From: an uncultured Oscillibacter sp.
GTDB lineage: Bacteria; Bacillota; Clostridia; Oscillospirales; Oscillospiraceae
Reading direction: 5' to 3'
Assembly: GCA_900551885.1 (NCBI GenBank)
Contig: URXS01000034.1
Coordinates: forward strand, 1 to 17,277
DNA: 17,277 nucleotides
The position numbers were made by a program, and so were the translations under genes. The notes below the pieces were generated by a model. It saw only the letters and a program-made list of their open reading frames with translations. It made no database searches and was not told the DNA's origin. This document shows positions 6,409 through 14,934 of this stretch, piece after piece. Position 1 is the first letter of the stretch. The number at the start of each line of letters is the position of its first letter.

Positions 6409-7242
6409 ATGAAAGCTCTGCGTCTGCGGACCATCGTGCTGTGCGTCCTGGCGGCAGCGGTGCTCTGCGCTGCCGCGGCCGGCGCTTATCTCTACAAGAA
6501 GGGTATGCTGCACATGCCCATTCCGGAAGAGGACGCTCTTCCCATTCTGATGTACCATCACCTGGTGGCCGACGGTGAGGAGTGCAATGACATGACCGTC
6601 ACCGTGGGCCGGATGGAGAAGGACCTCAAGTGGCTCCAGGACAACGGCTACCACACGGTGCTGCCCCGGGAATTGGCCGCCGGTGACCCCCTGCCGGAAA
6701 AGCCGGTGCTGCTGACCTTTGACGACGGCTACCGCAGCAACTACGAGCTGCTGTTTCCCCTGCTGGAGAAATACCAGATGAAGGCCGTGATCTCCATCAT
6801 CACCTATATGCAGGACGTCAGCGCCAGCAACTTCATCAGTTGGGACATGTGCCGGGAGATGACGGAATCCGGCCTGGTGGAGATCGGCTCCCACTCTCAC
6901 TACCTCCACAACCTGGGAGACCTGGGCGGCAATTTCGTACCCGACGGAATCAACGGTATCCAGCGGGACCCGGAGGAGACCGACGAGGAGTTTCAAGTCC
7001 GGGTGCTGGACGATATTCAAAAAAGCTATGATCTGATCACCCAGGAGGTGGGAGAGGTCACCTTCTTTGCCTACCCCTTCGGCGTCACGGAGCCGGATGC
7101 GGAGGATCTCATCAACGAACTGTTCCCGGTAACGGTGGTCACCAAAAACGGCACAGCGGACCTGCGCAAGGGCCTGCATCAGATGCCCCGCATGACCGTG
7201 ACCATGAACAAGGAACTGGACACTATTCTGACCGGCAACTGA
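6409..7242 (+). CDS. Polysaccharide deacetylase (NodB/CE4 family), membrane-anchored
   Basis: This 277-residue protein removes acetyl groups from N-acetylated sugars in cell-wall or surface polysaccharide; the exact polymer is not evident. A single N-terminal helix (about 8-27) without a cleavage site suggests it is anchored outside the membrane. The NodB domain shows YHHL near 49-52, the catalytic/metal motif TFDDGY (103-108, Asp105 base and Asp106 metal ligand), the metal-histidine motif EIGSHSHYLH (158-167) and AYPFG (221-225). Spacing resembles the PgaB/IcaB-like branch. The ATG at 6409 has AAAGGAG upstream. It is 25 bp upstream of the sulfatase gene with no terminator between, so the two share a transcript and probably act on the same envelope. 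Confidence 0.93.
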   Translation: MKALRLRTIVLCVLAAAVLCAAAAGAYLYKKGMLHMPIPEEDALPILMYHHLVADGEECNDMTVTVGRMEKDLKWLQDNGYHTVLPRELAAGDPLPEKPVLLTFDDGYRSNYELLFPLLEKYQMKAVISIITYMQDVSASNFISWDMCREMTESGLVEIGSHSHYLHNLGDLGGNFVPDGINGIQRDPEETDEEFQVRVLDDIQKSYDLITQEVGEVTFFAYPFGVTEPDAEDLINELFPVTVVTKNGTADLRKGLHQMPRMTVTMNKELDTILTGN

Positions 7243-7267
7243 ACCCGGTCCCCCTGGAGTATCACAC

Positions 7268-9121
7268 ATGCAAACAACGACAAAAACGAAAAAAATCCGC
7301 GATTGTTTTCTCTTTCAGACCCACTGTGACACGGACCGGAAGCGGCTGTTCTGGGCATGGAACTTCTTTTTTCTGGTGGCTTCCGGCATCGGCACAGGAC
7401 TGCTGAGCCTGCTGCTGGCCATTGGCCGCTATCCCTGGCATATCTTTTTCGGCTATTTCCGCCACCCTCTGATCGCCCTGCTGAACATCCTGCCGGTGGT
7501 GCTGCTGATATTACTGCTGTACTGTCTGGTGGGCCGGGCCTGGATCGCCTTTCTGGTGGGATCCGTGCCGGTGATGCTGGCGTCGGTGGGCAACTACTTC
7601 AAAATCGTCTGCCGGGACGACCCCTTCATGTTTGCCGACATCCCGGACATCACCACGGCCCTGGGCATTTCGGAACGGTACGATCTCTCCATGAACTGGC
7701 GGCTGGGCTTCTGCCTGTTCTGCATGGTCTTTGGCACACTGTTCCTGTTCTTTTTCGTCCGGGGCCGGGTCCGTCCCCGCTGGCGGCTGGCCCTGGGAGC
7801 GGTGATCCTGCTGAGCATCATTCCCCTGGTGGGCGTCTACACCAGCGACGACGTCTACGACAACAAGACCCAGAACTACGAGTACGCCGACCAGTGGGCG
7901 GCGCCCCAGGTGTTCCTGACCCGGGGCTTCGTCTATCCCTTCCTGTACAGCATCAAGGAGGCCTTCCCCGAGCCGCCGCAGGGCTACTCCGAGGAAGCCG
8001 CCCTGGAAATCCTGGAATCCTACACGCCTCAGGATATCCCGGAGGACAAGAAGGTCAATGTGATCGGCATTCAGTTGGAGGCCTTCAACGATCTGGAGCG
8101 GCTGGGTATTACCGGCATCGCCCCGGAGGTCTATGAGAAGTACCATGCCCTGGAAGCGGAGAGCTACACAGGAAATCTGATCACCAACATCTTTGCCGGC
8201 GGCACCGTCCGCACAGAGCGAGCCTTCCTGACCGGGGACGTGACGCTGGAGGACTTCCGCCGGGACACCGGCTCCTATGTCTGGTACTTCAAGGACCAGG
8301 GATACCATACCGAGGGCATCCATCCCTATCACGATTACTACTACAACCGCAAGAACGTGAACAGCTATCTGGGCTTTGACCAGTACTGGTTCTTCCAGAA
8401 CCGCTACGACGAAATCAACGACGGCCACATCGCCATGGACGACGTGCTGTTCCCGGACCTGCTGCAATTCTACCAGAACCGGGACAAGGATACGCCTTAT
8501 TTCAACTTCACCGTCACCTATCAGGGGCACGGCCCCTACGCCACGGACGCCCTGGAGGGCACGGACGGTTGGTGGGACGGCACATACAGCGACGAGAGCA
8601 CCTATTACATCCTCAACAACTACCTGGACTCCGTTCAGGAGACCGCGGGGCAGCTCTGGGACTTCATCCAGGCGCTGCGGGAGGACGAAGACCCGGTAGT
8701 GGTGGTCGTCTTTGGCGACCACAATCCCTGGCTGGGATACAGCAACAGCGCCTACCACGATCTGGGCGTCAATCTGGATACCTCCACGGAGGAGGGCTTC
8801 TACAACTATTATGGCACCCGCTACCTGATCTGGGCCAATGACGCCGCCAAGGAGACCCTGAATAATGACTTCACCGGAGAGGGCCCGGACGTAAGCCCCT
8901 GCTTCTTGATGAACGTGCTGTTTGAGCAGTGCGGCTGGGGCAGCGGCAGCGCCTACATGCAGTTGACCGGAGAGGTCATGGAACAGATTCCGGTCATCAA
9001 CACCGACGGCTTCTACGTGGAAAACGGGCAGGTGACCACCGCCCTCTCCGATACCGCTCAGGAGCTGTTTTCCCGGCTGGAGATCGCCCAGTTCTACCGC
9101 AAGCAGCATTCTGAGTGGTAA
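7268..9121 (+). CDS. LTA synthase family membrane sulfatase (LtaS-like phosphoglycerol transferase)
   Basis: The 617-residue protein has an N-terminal block of about five membrane helices (residues 30-190) and an extracellular sulfatase-fold domain. Residues equivalent to the LtaS active site are present: QLEAF with Glu271 (metal), FAGGTVRTE with Thr313 (catalytic nucleophile), TYQGHGPY with His421, and FGDHNPW with Asp484 and His485. LtaS enzymes transfer glycerol phosphate from phosphatidylglycerol to a growing polymer. Relatives modify other glycopolymers, so lipoteichoic acid synthesis itself is not proven. The 7268 ATG follows GGAG at 8 nt. It ends in a palindromic terminator shared with enolase. 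Its pairing with a deacetylase supports a surface-polymer role. Confidence 0.93.
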   Translation: MQTTTKTKKIRDCFLFQTHCDTDRKRLFWAWNFFFLVASGIGTGLLSLLLAIGRYPWHIFFGYFRHPLIALLNILPVVLLILLLYCLVGRAWIAFLVGSVPVMLASVGNYFKIVCRDDPFMFADIPDITTALGISERYDLSMNWRLGFCLFCMVFGTLFLFFFVRGRVRPRWRLALGAVILLSIIPLVGVYTSDDVYDNKTQNYEYADQWAAPQVFLTRGFVYPFLYSIKEAFPEPPQGYSEEAALEILESYTPQDIPEDKKVNVIGIQLEAFNDLERLGITGIAPEVYEKYHALEAESYTGNLITNIFAGGTVRTERAFLTGDVTLEDFRRDTGSYVWYFKDQGYHTEGIHPYHDYYYNRKNVNSYLGFDQYWFFQNRYDEINDGHIAMDDVLFPDLLQFYQNRDKDTPYFNFTVTYQGHGPYATDALEGTDGWWDGTYSDESTYYILNNYLDSVQETAGQLWDFIQALREDEDPVVVVVFGDHNPWLGYSNSAYHDLGVNLDTSTEEGFYNYYGTRYLIWANDAAKETLNNDFTGEGPDVSPCFLMNVLFEQCGWGSGSAYMQLTGEVMEQIPVINTDGFYVENGQVTTALSDTAQELFSRLEIAQFYRKQHSEW

Positions 9122-9192
9122 ACGCCTCTGGCCGATTCCTTCGCAGCTACCTTTCCCCCTGTTTGCTATTGAAAATTTCCCCTTCATGAAAA

Positions 9193-9235
9193 GGAAAACA
9201 ACAGGACCGCCCGATGGGCGGTCCTGTTGTTTTCC
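9193..9235. terminator. Bidirectional terminator between convergent genes
   Basis: A perfect 20-bp inverted repeat (arms 9193-9212 and 9216-9235) with a 3-nt centre carries AAAA on the left arm and TTTT on the right. It gives a GC-rich stem plus U-tract in both directions. It serves the sulfatase gene from the left and enolase, whose stop codon is 10 bp away, from the right. Confidence 0.92.
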
Positions 9236-9245
9236 TGTGAAAATC

Positions 9246-10547
9246 TCAGCGCAGATTGAAGAAAGCCTTCATGCCGGGATACTGAGCGGCGTCGCCCAGC
9301 TCCTCCTCGATGCGGAGCAACTGGTTGTACTTGGCAACCCGGTCGGTGCGGCTGGGAGCACCGGTCTTGATCTGGCCGGCATTCAGTGCCACGGCGATGT
9401 CGGCAATGGTGGCATCCTCGGTCTCGCCGGAACGGTGAGAGACGATGGCGGTGTAGCCGGCCCGGTTGGCCATCTGGATGGCGTCCAGGGTCTCGGTCAG
9501 GGTGCCGATCTGGTTGACCTTGATCAGAATGGCGTTGGCGACCTTCTTCTCGATACCGGTGGCCAGACGCTCCACGTTGGTGACGAACAGGTCATCGCCC
9601 ACCAACTGGACGCGGTTGCCAATGGCACGGGTCAGCATGGCCCAGCCTTCCCAGTCGGTCTCGGCCATGCCGTCCTCCAGGGAGATGATGGGATAGTTGT
9701 CGGCGAACTTCTTCCACATGTTCACCAACTGCTGCTGGGTCAGCTTGCGGCCGGACTTGGGCTGAATGTAGAGCTTCTGCTCCTCATCCCACCACTCGGA
9801 AGAGGCGGCATCAATGGCGATCTTGAAGTCCTCGCCGGGCTTGTAGCCGGCCTTCTCGATGGCGGCCACGATGACCTTCAGGGCGTCCTCATCCTTCTTC
9901 AGGTTGGGCGCATAACCGCCCTCGTCGCCCACGCCGGCGGCGGGGGTGCCGTTCTCCTTCAGAACGGTCTTCAGGGCATGGAAGACCTCGGCGCAGCGAC
10001 GCAGAGCCTCCCGGAAGGAAGGAGCGGAGACAGGCATGATCATGAACTCCTGGATCTCCACGTTGTTGGTGGCGTGGGCGCCGCCGTTAAGGATGTTCAT
10101 CATGGGCACGGGCAACTGCTTGGCGTTGGCACCACCGATGTAGTTGTACAGAGAAGTGCCCAGGCTCTCGGCAGCGGCCTTGGCGCAGGCCAGGGAGGCG
10201 CCCAGGATGGCGTTGGCGCCCAGGCGGCTCTTGTTGGGGGTGCCGTCCAGCTCGATCATGGCCTTGTCGATGGCCACCTGATCCAGCACGTTCATGCCGA
10301 TCAGGCACTCGGCGATCTCGGTATTGACGTTCTTTACAGCGTTCTCCACGCCCTTGCCGTTGTAACGGCTCTTGTCGCCGTCCCGCAGCTCGCAGGCCTC
10401 ATAGATGCCGGTGGAAGCACCGGAGGGCACGGCGGCGCGGCCCATGGTGCCGTCCTCCAGATACACCTCCACCTCCACGGTGGGATTGCCGCGGCTGTCC
10501 AGGATCTCGCGGCCCAGAACGTCGACGATTTCAAGAATCTGCTTCAT
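9246..10547 (-). CDS. eno: Enolase (phosphopyruvate hydratase)
   Basis: Enolase converts 2-phosphoglycerate to phosphoenolpyruvate in glycolysis and gluconeogenesis. The 433-residue length is standard. The N-terminal domain starts with EIVDVLGREILDSRGNPTVEVEV and PSGASTG (41-47). The barrel has VGDEGG (206-211; Glu209 acid), metal ligands Asp246, Glu291 (SLEDG) and Asp318 (VGDDL), LIKVNQIGT (341-349; Lys343 base) and SHRSGETED (370-378). All catalytic residues are present. The ATG at 10547 is preceded by AAAAGGAG. It stands alone rather than in a gapA-pgk-tpi cluster, under a perfect consensus promoter that carries an operator-like palindrome. Confidence 0.99.
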   Translation of the reverse strand: MKQILEIVDVLGREILDSRGNPTVEVEVYLEDGTMGRAAVPSGASTGIYEACELRDGDKSRYNGKGVENAVKNVNTEIAECLIGMNVLDQVAIDKAMIELDGTPNKSRLGANAILGASLACAKAAAESLGTSLYNYIGGANAKQLPVPMMNILNGGAHATNNVEIQEFMIMPVSAPSFREALRRCAEVFHALKTVLKENGTPAAGVGDEGGYAPNLKKDEDALKVIVAAIEKAGYKPGEDFKIAIDAASSEWWDEEQKLYIQPKSGRKLTQQQLVNMWKKFADNYPIISLEDGMAETDWEGWAMLTRAIGNRVQLVGDDLFVTNVERLATGIEKKVANAILIKVNQIGTLTETLDAIQMANRAGYTAIVSHRSGETEDATIADIAVALNAGQIKTGAPSRTDRVAKYNQLLRIEEELGDAAQYPGMKAFFNLR

Positions 10548-10644
10548 AACACACTGCTCCTTTTGTGATTTTTGGGGAAAACAAGCGCGAAGGCGGCCCG
10601 CAGGCCCCCTTTTTAGCGGGAAAGCCCGTGGTTTTTACCTGCCT

Positions 10645-10673
10645 ATTATATCGGTAAACGATTACCTTGTCAA
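10645..10673 (-). promoter_or_regulatory. Enolase promoter, perfect sigma-A consensus
   Basis: On the minus strand TTGACA (10668-10673) and TATAAT (10645-10650) are exactly 17 bp apart. The leader to the start codon is about 90 nt and contains small G/C-rich hairpins but no recognised riboswitch. The spacer between the boxes contains the palindrome annotated separately. Confidence 0.95.
10653..10666. promoter_or_regulatory. Operator-like palindrome (cre/LacI-family type) inside the enolase promoter
   Basis: GGTAAACGATTACC has matching 5-bp arms around a central CG. It fits the catabolite-responsive element pattern TGWAANCGNTNWCA on the minus strand except for the two end bases. Lying wholly between the -35 and -10 boxes, a bound LacI-family protein would block polymerase. 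Which regulator binds, CcpA or another, cannot be told from sequence. Confidence 0.6.
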
Positions 10674-10766
10674 GCGAGGAGGGGTGGGGAGAACCTCCCA
10701 TTCCCATTTCAAATTTTGGGGTCGTTTCCTGTGAAAAATGCCAAATTACTGCCTTTTTTGAGTCCC

Positions 10767-10806
10767 AAAAAAGCAAAAGCGCCGCCCCGGCAGGTGCCGG
10801 GGCGGC
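10767..10806 (-). terminator. Terminator of the pyrophosphatase gene
   Basis: On the minus strand a 12-bp all-G/C-rich stem (arms 10781-10792 and 10795-10806; the practical loop is 4 nt) is followed by GCTTTTGCTTTTTT. It lies 20 nt after the hppA stop codon. Confidence 0.92.
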
Positions 10807-10826
10807 AAAGGGAAATGGGAGGGCAC

Positions 10827-12956
<2,130 letters not shown>

Positions 12957-12995
12957 TTTTTCTCCACTCCTTTTTGTGTTGTACAGTGCTCCATT

Positions 12996-13023
12996 ATTCT
13001 AGCACATGCAAAGGTTTTTTCAA
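12996..13023 (-). promoter_or_regulatory. Promoter of the pyrophosphatase gene
   Basis: On the minus strand TTGAAA (13018-13023) and TAGAAT (12996-13001) are 16 bp apart, with TGC directly before the -10 as an extended -10. Transcription would begin near 12989, about 33 nt before the ATG. Confidence 0.8.
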
Positions 13024-13170
13024 GTAACCTTCGCGTATTTTTTTACGCAAACGTTGTAATTTTTACGTTTTGACCAAAATTTTTATCATAAATCTGGTAC
13101 TTTTCTTTTTGTAATCAGGCAAATTTGCGTATTTTTTACGGTTTTATAGCGCAAATCATGTCAATTCTTT
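13024..13170. other. AT-rich upstream region with repeated GCGTA/TTTTTACG elements
   Basis: This stretch is strikingly AT-rich against its GC-rich neighbours and contains no gene. GCGTA, a run of T, then TACG occurs at 13033-13047 and again at 13127-13140. TTTTTACG also stands at 13060-13067. TTTGCGTA occurs at 13124-13131 and, past the neighbouring terminator, at 13250-13257 and 13262-13269. The first composite element sits directly upstream of the hppA -35 box, as expected for an activator site or UP-like element. Confidence 0.55.
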
Positions 13171-13171
13171 G

Positions 13172-13212
13172 ACAGAAAGCGGGCTCTCGGAAACACGGTT
13201 CTGAGAGCCCGC
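13172..13212 (-). terminator. Probable terminator of the unassigned lipoprotein gene
   Basis: A 14-bp stem with one G-U pair (arms 13179-13192 and 13199-13212, loop of 6) lies 68 nt after the lipoprotein stop codon on the minus strand. The following tract, TTTCTGTC, is only weakly T-rich, so efficiency is uncertain. Confidence 0.65.
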
Positions 13213-13279
13213 CGGCCGTTTGTAAATTTTACGCTGTTTTTCAGCTAATTTTGCGTAATTCTTTGCGTATCCTTCATAT

Positions 13280-13897
13280 TCAATTCACCAATTGGAAATC
13301 GGTGAAGACCCAGCTCCCATCCACGAACTCATAGGGGAAGGAATAACACTCCACGCCCACCACGGTATTGTGAGAGACGTCCAACAACTCCACGCTGACC
13401 TCCACGGAATAGGTATTTTCGGTCTCCTGGGCGATCTCCACATCCACGGAACCCTTGTCACTGTCCTTTTCCCGGCCAACACCGGCAGCGGCGTACAACA
13501 CGCCGTCCACGTCCCGGTATACCGGGTGATCGCCCTGCTCCAGCAGACGCTCTGTCAGCTCCTCGGAAAACACCACCCGCAAATAGGCCCGCAGGTCCGC
13601 CAGATCCTCAATGCCGGGATAGTCCACCTTCTGATAAAGCCAGCCGTCTACTGTCTTGATCTCCTGGGTGCAGGGCAGGGGACTCAGATCAAACCATCCG
13701 TAGGCGGTCACCGCCCGGTTATAGGCGCTGAGGATTTCCGTCTGTGTCAAGGGGCGGGCCTGGGTCTCCACAAGGGAGGCATCCATGACCTCCTGCTCCT
13801 GCGCCCGGTCCTCCCCGACCGCCAGATCGGCGGCAGGCGCCTCAGAGCAGCCGGCCAGCAGCAACAGCAGCGCCAGCAGTATGATCCGCTTTTTCAT
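13280..13897 (-). CDS. Lipoprotein of unknown function
   Basis: The 205-residue product has a classic lipoprotein signal: MKKR, a Leu-rich core and lipobox LLAGC (Cys17). After an acidic linker to about residue 47, the mature domain (about 50-205) has LSAYNRAVTAYGWF, YPGIEDLADLRAYLRVVFSEEL, YRDVDGVLYAAAG, and a C-terminal FVDGSWVFTDFQL. This helix-then-beta pattern, with a terminal DGxWxFxDF, resembles small secreted alpha+beta domains such as the IseA/YoeB endopeptidase-inhibitor group. That resemblance is by eye and weak; I do not assign a function. The ATG at 13897 follows AAAGGAG. A longer frame starting at 13948 would precede the signal peptide and is rejected. A 7-bp hairpin (13938-13956) lies in the leader. 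No strong promoter is visible. Confidence 0.82.
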   Translation of the reverse strand: MKKRIILLALLLLLAGCSEAPAADLAVGEDRAQEQEVMDASLVETQARPLTQTEILSAYNRAVTAYGWFDLSPLPCTQEIKTVDGWLYQKVDYPGIEDLADLRAYLRVVFSEELTERLLEQGDHPVYRDVDGVLYAAAGVGREKDSDKGSVDVEIAQETENTYSVEVSVELLDVSHNTVVGVECYSFPYEFVDGSWVFTDFQLVN

Positions 13898-14069
13898 CCG
13901 CACTCTCTCCTTTCGCAGCGGACCCCCGGCCGCCGCGCCTTCGCCCAATGCGAAGGGTCACACATTCTTCCCATTTCAGCGTATCATACTTCCCCACAAA
14001 ATTCCATGGTTTTTTTCCATTTTTCAAAGATTTTCTTCTGTTTCCTCCAGGTCTCCCACCTTGCGAAGC
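13898..14069. other. Gene-free leader region upstream of the unassigned lipoprotein
   Basis: The region holds the lipoprotein ribosome binding site, a 7-bp hairpin (CCTTCGC/GCGAAGG arms, 13938-13956) and an AT-rich stretch (about 13980-14040). No pair of -35 and -10 boxes close to consensus is visible on the minus strand; TATGAT near 13985 is the best -10 candidate, with a poor -35. No coding sequence is recognised. Confidence 0.45.
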
Positions 14070-14099
14070 AAAAAAATACCGCCTGGTTTTTCCAGGCGG
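14070..14099 (-). terminator. Second intrinsic terminator downstream of the small peptide gene
   Basis: On the minus strand an 8-bp stem, CCGCCTGG/CCAGGCGG (arms 14079-14086 and 14092-14099) with a 5-nt A loop, is followed by TATTTTTTT. Nothing coding lies between it and the terminator at 14171-14199, so it either backs up that one or ends a short non-coding RNA from 14100-14170. Confidence 0.85.
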
Positions 14100-14170
14100 C
14101 AAAGAGTGCGGGGATCCTATCGTCAAACGGCCTCTGGGGCCGGAAACCTGTTGGGCAGAAACAGCCAGAA

Positions 14171-14199
14171 AAAGAAAAAACCCACGCCCTGCGGCGTGG
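14171..14199 (-). terminator. Terminator of the 27-residue peptide gene
   Basis: On the minus strand a 7-bp stem, CCACGCC/GGCGTGG (arms 14182-14188 and 14193-14199) with a 4-nt loop, is followed by GTTTTTTCTTT. It begins 18 nt after the peptide stop codon. Confidence 0.88.
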
Positions 14200-14216
14200 C
14201 CTCATTTCTCGGTTTT

Positions 14217-14300
14217 TTACCGTTCACTGCGATCCCACTGGGTATCCATGAAAATCAGATCGTCCACGTCTCCGGGAGCAATCCACAACATGTTCAGCAT
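14217..14300 (-). CDS. 27-residue peptide gene of unknown function
   Basis: A complete small reading frame: ATG at 14300, TAA at 14217-14219, with AAAGGAGGG 7 nt upstream of the start. It has a consensus promoter 36-64 nt upstream and a terminator 18 nt after the stop, so the whole unit fits in under 200 bp. The peptide starts MLNMLWIAPGDV, continues through an acidic middle with DDLIF and ends in WDRSER. It has two Trp, one Pro and no Cys. The N-terminal third is hydrophobic but too short for a full membrane helix. It has no similarity I recognise. It is divergent from the MarR/ABC operon. It could be a regulatory or signalling peptide, a leader peptide or a remnant; the intact signals favour a functioning gene. 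Confidence 0.65.
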   Translation of the reverse strand: MLNMLWIAPGDVDDLIFMDTQWDRSER

Positions 14301-14335
14301 AGATGTCCCTCCTTTCTTTCATTTTATGTAAACAC

Positions 14336-14364
14336 AGTATAGCATCACTTTTGTGCGATGTCAA
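14336..14364 (-). promoter_or_regulatory. Promoter of the small peptide gene
   Basis: On the minus strand TTGACA (14359-14364) and TATACT (14336-14341) are separated by 17 bp, with TGC before the -10 box giving an extended -10. The start would be near 14329, leaving a 28-nt leader with a strong ribosome binding site. Confidence 0.9.
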
Positions 14365-14375
14365 GTGAAATTTAG

Positions 14376-14411
14376 ACAATTTGTATAAAATCAATGTTAC
14401 AATTTTGTATA
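14376..14411. promoter_or_regulatory. Paired ACAATTT(T)GTATA repeats, possible MarR operator
   Basis: ACAATTTGTATA at 14376-14387 and ACAATTTTGTATA at 14399-14411 are direct repeats whose starts are 23 bp apart, about two helical turns. Each has ACAA/TTGT arms. They lie between the divergent promoters, just upstream of the peptide -35 box and about 20 bp before the marR -35. MarR proteins commonly bind such AT-rich dyads near their own gene, so self-regulation is a reasonable inference. Confidence 0.45.
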
Positions 14412-14430
14412 GTTTTTCTTATTAACCACC

Positions 14431-14459
14431 TTGTTGGTAGGCATTACAGCCGATATAAT
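14431..14459 (+). promoter_or_regulatory. Promoter of the marR/ABC operon
   Basis: TTGTTG (14431-14436) and TATAAT (14454-14459) are 17 bp apart. The start would be near 14466, about 46 nt before the marR ATG. Confidence 0.75.
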
Positions 14460-14511
14460 ACATAGTATAAATCATTTTGGGTGTGAATTACTTTGGAAGG
14501 AGGGAGGACAT

Positions 14512-14934
14512 ATGTCCACCGATGTCCTGCGCCACCAACTGATCGCGTCCCTGCGCAGCATCTACGATCTGGAGGCTTTCGGAGCCCTGGCCGATCTGTT
14601 GCAGGGAGAGTCCCTGACCTTGACCTTCCTTCTGGAGCATCGGGGACAGGAGGTGTATCCTTCCGACCTGAGCCGGGAACTGCATCTGTCCCGCTCCCGA
14701 ATCACCGGGGCCCTGACCTCTCTGCGGCGGAAAGGGTTCGTGGTGACCCACCACTCCCAGACCGACCGGCGCCGGGTGCAGGTAGCCATTACCGACCAGG
14801 GGGCGGAGCTGATCACAGAAAAGCTCCGGCAGATGGAGGCTTATTTTGACCGGATGCTCAGCGGCCTGGGGGAGGCGGACGCCAAAACCCTCATCGCCCT
14901 GATCCACCGGTGTGTGGAGGTGATGGGGCAATGA
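14512..14934 (+). CDS. MarR-family transcriptional regulator
   Basis: The 140-residue protein has the MarR winged-helix layout: N-terminal dimer helices (1-40), then a helix-turn-helix with YPSDLSRELHLSRSRITGALTSLRRKGFV (about 49-77), a wing HHSQTDRRRVQVAITDQGAELI (about 80-101) and a C-terminal dimer helix. The DRRR wing motif is typical. These proteins usually repress a divergent or downstream operon until a ligand or oxidant binds. The ATG at 14512 follows GGAGGGAGG. A longer frame from a TTG at 14431 overlaps the promoter and is rejected. Its stop overlaps the ATPase start as ATGA, so the regulator is coupled to the transporter it probably controls. Confidence 0.93.
   Translation: MSTDVLRHQLIASLRSIYDLEAFGALADLLQGESLTLTFLLEHRGQEVYPSDLSRELHLSRSRITGALTSLRRKGFVVTHHSQTDRRRVQVAITDQGAELITEKLRQMEAYFDRMLSGLGEADAKTLIALIHRCVEVMGQ

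Noticed and set aside
7511..9187. 558-codon minus-strand frame opposite the LtaS-like gene
   Set aside because: The plus-strand frame carries all sulfatase active-site motifs; the antisense frame has no start signals or domain.
13159..13180. TTGACA near TATAAA on the minus strand upstream of the pyrophosphatase
   Set aside because: The spacing is only about 10 bp, too short for a sigma-A promoter.
14431..14511. Earlier TTG start for the MarR gene
   Set aside because: The TTG is the -35 box of the promoter; ATG 14512 has a strong GGAGGGAGG site and fits family length.
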